DNA from: Brooklawnia sp032229645
Lineage (GTDB): Bacteria; Actinomycetota; Actinomycetes; Propionibacteriales; Propionibacteriaceae
Direction of reading: 5' to 3'
DNA length: 64,000 nucleotides
NCBI GenBank assembly: GCA_963722295.1
Contig: CAVRLB010000001.1
Location: 62,001 to 126,000, forward strand
Part shown: positions 34,030 to 40,304 of the stretch, one piece after another
How positions within the stretch are numbered: the stretch's first letter is position 1
Layout: the number at the start of each line of letters is the position of its first letter
Notes under the pieces: generated by a model
What the model saw: the letters and a program-made list of their open reading frames with translations, nothing else
Told to the model about the DNA's origin: nothing
Database searches by the model: none
Position numbers and translations under genes: made by a program

Positions 34030-34719
34030 ATGACACACGAGGTCGTAGCGCGCGCCGTGCAGGCATCCCGGATCGTCGACGAACTGCGCGAGCAGATCTT
34101 GCACGGCGATCGGGAGCCGGGCACGCGCCTAGGGCAAGAATCGCTGGCAGCTGAGTTCGGCGCGTCCAGAATGCCTATCCGGGAAGCGCTGCGGGCGCTG
34201 GAAGCCGAGGGTCTGGTGAAGATCAGGGCACACTCGGGAGCCTGGGTCTCCGGACTCGACCAAGAAGAATTCGAGCAGTGCTACAAACTGCGCGAAGTAG
34301 TCGAGCCGATGATCATCGGGGAATCCGCGCCGTTGTTGAACACCGCTCAGATCGAGCGGATAGCTCAATTGGCGGATCTGATTGACAAGACCGGCGGAGC
34401 GAAAGGACTTCGGTCGTTCCTGAGACTGGACAGGGAATTTCACCTGCTCAGCTACGCCGGGGCGACCTATCCCTTCCTGACCGAATTGGTGACCAGGTTG
34501 TGGAACACCACGCAGCCCTACCGGCGCGAACTCGTCCGCTTCATGCCCGATGCGTCCTTCCAGTCCACCTGCGCCGAACATCACTTGATCGTGGACGCGT
34601 TGCGCAACCGCGATATCGAAGCCGCCCAGACCTTGGTGCGGCTGCATATCCGCCGCACCCGAATGACCCTGGGCAACTACAGCGAAGTCCTGTGGGCCGG
34701 CGACCAGGACAACGGCTGA
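34030..34719 (+). CDS. GntR family transcriptional regulator (FCD subfamily)
   Basis: 229 residues. N-terminal winged helix (about 8-75) with LREQILHGDREPGTRLGQESLAAEFGASRMPIREALRALEAEGLV, the classic GntR pattern; C-terminal all-helical FCD ligand domain (about 85-215) with conserved REVVEPMI, DREFHLLSYAGA and EHHLIVDALRNRD, whose Asp and His residues commonly bind a metal and a carboxylate ligand. Last gene of the E1-E2 operon, three bases after the VOC gene. It most likely controls this operon and the divergent SDR-aldehyde dehydrogenase pair through the ATTGGATACAAT site near 28865. Confidence 0.88.
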   Translation: MTHEVVARAVQASRIVDELREQILHGDREPGTRLGQESLAAEFGASRMPIREALRALEAEGLVKIRAHSGAWVSGLDQEEFEQCYKLREVVEPMIIGESAPLLNTAQIERIAQLADLIDKTGGAKGLRSFLRLDREFHLLSYAGATYPFLTELVTRLWNTTQPYRRELVRFMPDASFQSTCAEHHLIVDALRNRDIEAAQTLVRLHIRRTRMTLGNYSEVLWAGDQDNG

Positions 34720-34788
34720 TTCTGGCGGCGCTCGATGCGCACCAGCGCGGTCATTCGTTCGCCGGGTGGCTTTGCTGCGTACGGCGTC

Positions 34789-35388
34789 TCAGGCAAGGAC
34801 GATGTCAAGGGCGACGAGAACGTAGAACAGGCTCGTCGACACGAGGAATACCCGCTCCGAGATTCCGAACACCCGGCTACGAAGAGGACGGATGATCAGG
34901 GCAGTGACGAGTGCAGTCAGGCCGACGAGGGCGATCCAGGACAGGATCGATAGCAGTGTTCCGATGACACCGCCGTGCATCAGGCGCACGAAGTTGCCCA
35001 TGCAGGCGTAGCTCAGCGCGAACCAGCAGATGGCGGCCAGCAGGTGGAGCTTGCCGATCGTCGTGGATGGCTCACCCTCCAGGTCGGTCGGGAGCAGCGG
35101 CATCACGATGAACACCAGGGCGAGCGCCGACAGGCAGATCACAATGCCGGTACGGTCGCGCCAGTCGGGGAAGCCGATGCCGACCGCTATGGCGAGGAAC
35201 GCCCACATTGCCGCCGATGTCCAGGTCATGACGGAGCTGAGCGTGCGCGTCTTCCCGACCGAGTAGTCGCTCACGGCATGTTCGATGGGGTTGTAGTCGC
35301 TGGCGACCAGATGCAGGGCGACGAACATCGCCAGCCGGGCGATGCCTAGCAAGAACGCGATGGCGGCGACGACGACAGTCATGTTCAT
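34789..35388 (-). CDS. DUF998 family membrane protein
   Basis: 199 residues with six hydrophobic segments and the DUF998 signature NPIEHAVSDYSVGKTR in the first extracellular loop, where His and Asp residues are conserved. The ATG overlaps the stop of the MarR-family gene upstream (ATGA), so the pair forms one operon that the MarR protein probably controls. The transported or modified substrate is not known. Confidence 0.82.
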   Translation of the reverse strand: MNMTVVVAAIAFLLGIARLAMFVALHLVASDYNPIEHAVSDYSVGKTRTLSSVMTWTSAAMWAFLAIAVGIGFPDWRDRTGIVICLSALALVFIVMPLLPTDLEGEPSTTIGKLHLLAAICWFALSYACMGNFVRLMHGGVIGTLLSILSWIALVGLTALVTALIIRPLRSRVFGISERVFLVSTSLFYVLVALDIVLA

Positions 35389-35819
35389 TCTTTTCTTTCG
35401 GAGTTTTGGTGCCAGGTGCGAAGTTCGTCATGTAAGGCGCGGATGGTCCGGGCGAGCTGCTCAGGATCGATCTGGATAGCTCGCGCGTTCTCGTCGAGCG
35501 ATGACCCGAGCAATGCCGAGCACCGGTCGAGCGTCTCCGCGCCCTCCGCGCTGATTTTCAGGTGGCGGACGTTGCCTGTTCCTGGCCCGGCGGCGTCCTC
35601 GATGAGTTGACCTTTGAGCAGTGTGCGGACGATGCCGCTCGCCGCCGCCTCGGTCACGCGGATCGCCGCCGCGAGTTGTCGTCCGGTGATGCCCGGGTGC
35701 TCGGCGAGGATGATCAATGCAAGGTACCGATGGTAGTTGAGGCCTTCGGGCCGCAGGATTCGCTCCGCTTCCCGATCGAGCGTGCGGACGAGGTCGTGTA
35801 GCTCGTATGCCAGGTCCAT
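35385..35819 (-). CDS. MarR family transcriptional regulator
   Basis: 144 residues with a winged helix: YHRYLALIILAEHPGITGRQLAAAIRVTEAAASGIVRTLLKGQLIED, then a wing with RHLKISAEGAETLD and a C-terminal dimer helix. It should bind the perfect inverted repeat seven bases upstream of its start and so repress itself and the DUF998 gene. Oddly, the AGGAGG sequence ends only one base before the ATG, which is too close for a normal Shine-Dalgarno; no other start codon is available in frame. Confidence 0.88.
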   Translation of the reverse strand: MDLAYELHDLVRTLDREAERILRPEGLNYHRYLALIILAEHPGITGRQLAAAIRVTEAAASGIVRTLLKGQLIEDAAGPGTGNVRHLKISAEGAETLDRCSALLGSSLDENARAIQIDPEQLARTIRALHDELRTWHQNSERKE

Positions 35820-35825
35820 ACCTCC

Positions 35826-35845
35826 TAACTTAACGGCTTAAGTTA
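35826..35845. promoter_or_regulatory. MarR-type operator
   Basis: TAACTTAA-CGGC-TTAAGTTA: perfect 8-base arms around a 4-base centre, in AT-rich DNA within an otherwise GC-rich region, directly upstream of the MarR gene. Probable autoregulatory site. Confidence 0.75.
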
Positions 35846-35891
35846 AGGCGCGCAAGAGGTGTTTCGCCCGTGCGCCGTGCGGTAGCTGGTG

Positions 35892-36743
35892 TCAGCCGGC
35901 CGCCCAGGACCGCTCCAGCTCGGCCGTGATCTCCTCGAGGGCGGCATGCGCCAGGGCCAGCTGAGCGTCGTCCCAGATGACGTCTGGGTCGGGCTCGAGG
36001 TACGACAGCACCAGCCCGGTCAATGCAAACGCCGGCACTGTCCAGGCGCGCTCGTCCGCACCGTAAGACGCCATCCGGAAGGTGTCGGTGAGCAGTTGCG
36101 GTCTGGCGCCGAGTTCGGCCACGAACCCCGTCATGAGTGCCCCCGATGCCTCGGACATCAACCGGAATCCCTGATCGCCGTCCAGCGGTGGAACCAGCCG
36201 ATAGCCGAGCAAGCGGGGCAGCCGCGCGTAGACGATGCAGCGTTGCTCGATGAACACCTGCTGCATGTCGGCGAGCGCCTGGGTGACTTCGTCACGCAGT
36301 GAACCGGCAGGCAATCCGCGATTGGTCGCGTTGAGCGCGAGGTAGGTTGCCCATTGTGCCGACGCGGCCACGCGCTCAAAATCGGCCTGGATGCTGATGC
36401 GCAGGCCCTCCACGATGACATTTCTGCGGGTCTGCTCGTCGGACGCGAAGCCGGGGCTGGCATCCAGCAGCGCCATCAACTGGGCTACTTCGGCTCGCGA
36501 GTCGACCTCCAGGTCAGTGGACCTGACCGCATCGACCAGTACATCGGCCAGGAATTGCTGTTTGTTGGGCCAGATGCGATACGCGGTGGCTCTAGACACC
36601 CCCGACGCGTGGATGATCTTCTCCAGCGAGAGGTGCTCCAGGCTCACCGTGATGCCGTGCTCGCCGATCTGCTGGAGGGCGGTGTCGAGGATCCGTTGAC
36701 GCGGGGTGGATGTCGTCTGTCGGTGTTGACCGATGCTGCCCAT
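35892..36743 (-). CDS. TetR/AcrR family transcriptional regulator
   Basis: 283 residues from the ATG at 36743. The open frame extends further upstream through the flavodoxin gene, but that part is a shadow. The DNA-binding domain reads RQRILDTALQQIGEHGITVSLEHLSLEKIIHASGVSRATAYRIWPNKQQFL (about 15-65); the long C-terminal ligand domain is not recognisable. Its start codon lies inside a TGAGA...TCTCA inverted repeat, with a perfect second copy 19 bases away, between this gene and the divergent flavodoxin gene, so it probably represses both. Confidence 0.87.
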   Translation of the reverse strand: MGSIGQHRQTTSTPRQRILDTALQQIGEHGITVSLEHLSLEKIIHASGVSRATAYRIWPNKQQFLADVLVDAVRSTDLEVDSRAEVAQLMALLDASPGFASDEQTRRNVIVEGLRISIQADFERVAASAQWATYLALNATNRGLPAGSLRDEVTQALADMQQVFIEQRCIVYARLPRLLGYRLVPPLDGDQGFRLMSEASGALMTGFVAELGARPQLLTDTFRMASYGADERAWTVPAFALTGLVLSYLEPDPDVIWDDAQLALAHAALEEITAELERSWAAG

Positions 36744-36759
36744 GAGACATAGCATCTCA
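36743..36759. promoter_or_regulatory. TetR operator, imperfect copy
   Basis: TGAGACAT-A-GCATCTCA, an imperfect version of the palindrome centred 19 bases away, overlapping the TetR start codon. Two sites about two helical turns apart suggest side-by-side binding of two dimers. Confidence 0.6.
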
Positions 36760-36761
36760 GA

Positions 36762-36778
36762 TGAGACATGATGTCTCA
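36762..36778. promoter_or_regulatory. TetR operator, perfect copy
   Basis: TGAGACAT-G-ATGTCTCA, perfect 8-base arms with one central base, between the divergent TetR and flavodoxin genes. Confidence 0.75.
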
Positions 36779-36800
36779 ACCTAGAGCGAGAGGCAATCTC

Positions 36801-37280
36801 ATGCAGATCGGAATCATCGTCGAGTCGTACTGGGGAAACACCGCACAGATCGCGGAAGCCATCGCAGCGGGTGCGCGTGGCGCGGGTGCTCAGACAGTGG
36901 CCTGGAGCGCCGCCGATGTGCCCGCTCGGATCCCAGATCTGGATCTCCTGCTCGTCGGAGCGCCGACCCACAGTATGAAGCTGCCCAGCAGGTCCAGTCG
37001 GCGCACGGCTGGTCGAAGGGGAGTGCACGTGCCTGATTCCGGGGTGCGTGAATGGATCGATTCGGCTGACATCTCTTCGCTTCCGATGGTCATTACATTC
37101 GACACCCGCGTGTCGCTGCACTCGGGCTCGGCGGCCAAGGATGCGGCCAAGAGGCTCACGCGGGCCGGAGGCCGCGTCGAGCAGGGTGAGGGATTCTTCA
37201 TTGCTGGCGAGCCGCCGGTGCTGAACGACGGCGAGGCCGAACGGGCGGAACAGTGGGGGAGTCGGCTCGTCGAGAGGTGA
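36801..37280 (+). CDS. Flavodoxin family protein
   Basis: 159 residues from the ATG at 36801. The FMN phosphate-binding loop is atypical but recognisable, IIVESYWGNTAQIAEAIAAG; the usual T/S-x-T-G-x-T reads ESYWGNT. LLLVGAPTHSMKLPS corresponds to the second flavin loop. It is likely an electron carrier or a flavodoxin-like quinone reductase in the cytosol. Expression is probably controlled by the divergent TetR protein through the paired operators just upstream. Confidence 0.78.
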   Translation: MQIGIIVESYWGNTAQIAEAIAAGARGAGAQTVAWSAADVPARIPDLDLLLVGAPTHSMKLPSRSSRRTAGRRGVHVPDSGVREWIDSADISSLPMVITFDTRVSLHSGSAAKDAAKRLTRAGGRVEQGEGFFIAGEPPVLNDGEAERAEQWGSRLVER

Positions 37281-37339
37281 CTGTTTGGGCTAGGTTACGA
37301 AGCACCAAACTCATGAGCCGGTGAAGCAAAGGAGCATCA

Positions 37340-38107
37340 ATGACGACCTCGGTGCTGGATCTGTTCAAGCTGGATGGCCGCCGTGCGATCGTCACCGGCG
37401 GCGGACGCGGCATCGGGCAGGCCATCGCGGTGGCCTTGGGACAGGCCGGCGCACAAGTGGCGCTGGTTGCGCGAACCGCTCAACAACTGCAGGCGTCAAC
37501 CGAGAAGGTACCGAACTCGGTGGCGATTGCGGCGGACGTGATGAGTGTGGACGCAGCCGCGCTGGTGGACGATTGCGAGGACAGGCTTGGGGGCCCGATC
37601 GACATCATCGTGCACGCCGCAGGCTTCCAGCATCGCGAACCCGCCGTGGATTTCCCACGCGAGCAGTGGGACAGGCTTCTGCAGGTGCACCTGACCGCGC
37701 CCTTCGTGATCAGCCAGGAACTCGGTCGCCGCCAGCTGGAGGCTGGCGGGCCGGGCAGTCACATCTTTATCGGTTCGCTCAACAACTTTCAGTCGGTCGT
37801 CCCGGACATCGTGGCCTATGCGGCGGCCAAGTCCGGGATCGGGGGAGTCATGCGGGCTCTTAGCAAGGAGTGGTCCGGCAAGGGCATCCGATGCAACGGC
37901 ATCGCACCGGGGTGGGTGCACACCGAACTCACCGAGACTCTTTTCTCCGATTGGTCACGCGCCAAGTCGATCACCGACCGAATCCCGATGGGGCGGTTGG
38001 CGGAACCTAGTGAGATGGCGTCAGTAGCTCTCTTCCTGGCCAGTGACGCATCCAGCTACGTCACCGGCCAGATGCTCGTGGTCGACGGCGGATGGACGGC
38101 AGCCTGA
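37340..38107 (+). CDS. SDR family oxidoreductase
   Basis: 255 residues with cofactor motif VTGGGRGIGQAIAVAL, Arg after beta2 (LVARTAQQ), which favours NADP(H), HAAG in place of NNAG, catalytic Ser in IGSLNNF, and YAAAK. The tail SYVTGQMLVVDGGWTAA is typical. It resembles gluconate 5-dehydrogenase or 3-oxoacyl reductases; substrate unknown. AAAGGAG stands before the ATG. It is on the same strand as the flavodoxin gene, 59 bases downstream, but has its own ribosome-binding site and need not be in the same operon. Confidence 0.85.
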   Translation: MTTSVLDLFKLDGRRAIVTGGGRGIGQAIAVALGQAGAQVALVARTAQQLQASTEKVPNSVAIAADVMSVDAAALVDDCEDRLGGPIDIIVHAAGFQHREPAVDFPREQWDRLLQVHLTAPFVISQELGRRQLEAGGPGSHIFIGSLNNFQSVVPDIVAYAAAKSGIGGVMRALSKEWSGKGIRCNGIAPGWVHTELTETLFSDWSRAKSITDRIPMGRLAEPSEMASVALFLASDASSYVTGQMLVVDGGWTAA

Positions 38108-38115
38108 GCTGTTGA

Positions 38116-39282
38116 TCAGTTGCTCGAGGTCAGGGCGAACAGTGTGAAGCCCCAGCCGATCGTGCTGCGACCTGCCTGCCGCAGCCCGGCCGCGGTGAAA
38201 AGCGCCTCATACTCGGCTCGGTCTCTGGAGCCTCCGCCGGACAGGCCGAAATCGACGAGATCTTCGGCATAGTCATGTGGGTAGGCGAGATAGGCATCGA
38301 AGACCTCAGTGAGGACGAGGATGCGTCCACTCGGACTCAGGTCTGACGCGAGGTCACTCAGATAGCGGGCGCCCTGCGCATCAGACATACCGTTGAGGGC
38401 GTTGACCAGCAGCACCGCATCCATCTGCGGCCCGACAATCCCGGTTGCCGTCACCTCGTAGCTCAATCGCCGGTGGGGTGCTGTCGTGGCTCGTAGCGCG
38501 TCAAGTTCGGCTTGCTGATCTGCGCACACCCGTGCCCGCAGGCCATCGTGGGCATTGACCAGCGCGGACGCGATGACAGCCGCTCCCAGACCGCGGATGC
38601 TGACCGAAGTGAGGTCGTCGAAGACCGCGGATTCGGCGAGGGGCGCCGCAAGATAGGCAGCCTTGGAGGCGTCGTCCGCGACTCGGTCGGCGACGATCGC
38701 CGGATCGCTCAATCGTGTCTGGGCCTCATCAAAGTGCAGCCAGTGGTGAGCCTGGGCCGGGTGATCGGGCGACTCGGTAGTGCCCGTGGCGTCCAGGAGC
38801 CCCAGCAGGCCGAACAACTCCCGCTGGGCATGGTCCGCTGCCAGATCGAGCTCATCGGCCAGATCTTCGTCGTTCAACTCGGTGCCGAATCCGGTGAGCC
38901 GATAACTGCCGTCGGAGTCGGCGTCAACGATCTCCAAGGTGACCAGGTAGCGCAGCAGTTTGGCCAGCAGGTCTCCGCGGGCGTGCGTCATCTCACCGAT
39001 CTCGGCCAGTGTGCGAGGCCCGGATTCCAGTGCAGCGGGCAACCCGATGGTTACTGCGGCACGAATCGCGAACCCGGACAGAATGCCGGCGAGCTTGTCC
39101 ATCTTCAGATGCTGGGCCATCGTGGACCCCATCACGTCCAAGCCCGCGAGGTCGTTCTCGGACGGTTGATCGGGCTGGCGCCGCCAATATCCGGTGATGT
39201 CCAGTTGGGCCTTCGTCAGATGCTTGTCGTCGCGCAGCCAGCGTCCGATCGCCGGAAGCGCGGTCTCATCGCCGGCAGCCAA
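38116..39282 (-). CDS. O-methyltransferase-like protein with remnant of a siderophore-interacting domain
   Basis: 388 residues if read from the TTG at 39282. Residues 1-40 (AAGDETALPAIGRWL then RDDKHLTKAQLDITGYWRR) are two pieces of a siderophore-interacting/ViuB-type ferric reductase that normally lie about 70 residues apart, joined here at a shared RWL; everything N-terminal to that is lost and an in-frame TAG stands eleven codons before the TTG. From ATG 39132 (residue 51) follow a winged-helix dimerisation domain (LLRYLVTLEIVDADSDGSYRLTGFG) and a Rossmann-like methyltransferase fold of the acetylserotonin O-methyltransferase type, whose SAM glycine motif is degenerate (SIRGLGAAV). Probably a 5'-truncated gene; the methyltransferase part could still be made from 39132. 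Confidence 0.6.
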   Translation of the reverse strand: MAAGDETALPAIGRWLRDDKHLTKAQLDITGYWRRQPDQPSENDLAGLDVMGSTMAQHLKMDKLAGILSGFAIRAAVTIGLPAALESGPRTLAEIGEMTHARGDLLAKLLRYLVTLEIVDADSDGSYRLTGFGTELNDEDLADELDLAADHAQRELFGLLGLLDATGTTESPDHPAQAHHWLHFDEAQTRLSDPAIVADRVADDASKAAYLAAPLAESAVFDDLTSVSIRGLGAAVIASALVNAHDGLRARVCADQQAELDALRATTAPHRRLSYEVTATGIVGPQMDAVLLVNALNGMSDAQGARYLSDLASDLSPSGRILVLTEVFDAYLAYPHDYAEDLVDFGLSGGGSRDRAEYEALFTAAGLRQAGRSTIGWGFTLFALTSSN

Positions 39283-39455
39283 GATCCAATCCGCGCCGGC
39301 GACTTGACCGACAGCCTATTGGATACGGTCGCGTTGCAAAAATGGGTGGTTCTGGTCCGACATGGGCCGGTGCATCGCTGGCCTGAGGCCTTCGTCCGAG
39401 CCCGACCTGCCCAGGCTTGTGGCGCGGAGCCTTCGAGCGTAGAAGTAGGTGTGAG

Positions 39456-39665
39456 ATGAAAGAGACACGATCGGCGACACCGCGCTGCCCACTGCGTCCG
39501 GACGATCCATGCAGTCTGTGCCAACCGGGCGCAAACGGACCCCAGGACTGCGGGCTCGTCTACCTCGTGATGGACGATCCGGAATTGCGCGAGGTCTACC
39601 GGCAGATGAAGCAAAGCAAGCGCAAGCCATCGCCGACCCGCGGGTCCGCCACGACCACGGTCTGA
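39456..39665 (+). CDS. Small cysteine-rich protein (possibly DUF6767)
   Basis: 69 residues from the ATG at 39456, with AGGTGTGAG just upstream. The cysteine pattern CPLRPDDPCSLCQPGANGPQDC has four Cys in the first 33 residues, likely a metal-binding knuckle, followed by an amphipathic helix DPELREVYRQMKQSK and a basic tail. I recall similar short actinobacterial proteins, tentatively DUF6767, but cannot confirm it. Function unknown. Confidence 0.6.
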   Translation: MKETRSATPRCPLRPDDPCSLCQPGANGPQDCGLVYLVMDDPELREVYRQMKQSKRKPSPTRGSATTTV

Positions 39666-39773
39666 GGCGAACCCGTTCGATCGGTCGCACGGATCGTTCG
39701 CCGGCCGGGGGAAAGCGACGCGCGAGCGGTCATCGCCTCGGTGGCACCGCCCGCGCATTGTCTGTCCGGGTCG

Positions 39774-40058
39774 TCAGCGCTGCGGATCGTCGGTGCGGAC
39801 GACCTCGACTCTCACCTTGGCCAATCCGGCGCCGATGCCTGCCAGTACGGTGATCACCGGAGCCATGAAGAGTGCGATCGCGCCACCGGCGATACCTGCG
39901 GCGAGCGGTACGGTCATCAACTGGCGGCCATCGGGATGGCGGATGATGATGCGGCGTACCGACGTGTCACGCCAAAGCTTCTTGATGGCGTTGACGAGTT
40001 GGTTGCCGGAGACCTCGAAGTTGTCGCGGGAGTCTGAGTTGAAGTTGTCCTGAGTCAT
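39774..40058 (-). CDS. DUF4342 family protein
   Basis: 94 residues. The conserved core FEVSGNQLVNAIKKLWRDTSVRRIIIRHPDGRQLMTVPLAAGIAGG leads into one membrane segment (about 55-80, AAGIAGGAIALFMAPVITVLAGIGAGLA). DUF4342 members pair a UBA-like N-terminal helix bundle with such a segment; function unknown. TAGCGT lies six bases before the ATG without a Shine-Dalgarno, a leaderless layout. Confidence 0.85.
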   Translation of the reverse strand: MTQDNFNSDSRDNFEVSGNQLVNAIKKLWRDTSVRRIIIRHPDGRQLMTVPLAAGIAGGAIALFMAPVITVLAGIGAGLAKVRVEVVRTDDPQR

Positions 40059-40264
40059 GTTTCGACGCTAGCGACTGAGGCCGTCCAACCGAATAGATAT
40101 GCGGGTTTTTGGGGTGCGGATAGGGGGTCCTCGCGACCCGATCGCCATCGCCGGGGATGCCCAGGTTAGTGCGGCCTTGCCTCGCGGGACGGGGAGGGAT
40201 CTGCCGTTCTGGTGCCGGTCGCCTGCGACGATGCAAAGATTTAACTGATATACCGCGACGGTGG

Positions 40265-40282
40265 TATCTTGACGTCAAGATA
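40265..40282. promoter_or_regulatory. 18-bp perfect palindrome upstream of acnA (probable operator)
   Basis: TATCTTGACGTCAAGATA, centred 31 bases before the acnA start codon and overlapping a possible -10 element GATAAT (40279-40284). No regulator gene is adjacent, so the binding protein would act in trans. Confidence 0.7.
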
Positions 40283-40304
40283 ATTTGCAGGATGGGGAAG
40301 CAGC

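Noticed and set aside
35892..37121. 409-residue TetR protein with a long N-terminal extension
   Set aside because: The extension crosses the divergent flavodoxin gene and both operators; the family starts at the ATG at 36743.
39318..39326. ATTGGATAC, the same nine bases as in the E1 operon operator
   Set aside because: A nine-base match is expected about once by chance in this much sequence, and the copy lacks the second half of the palindrome.
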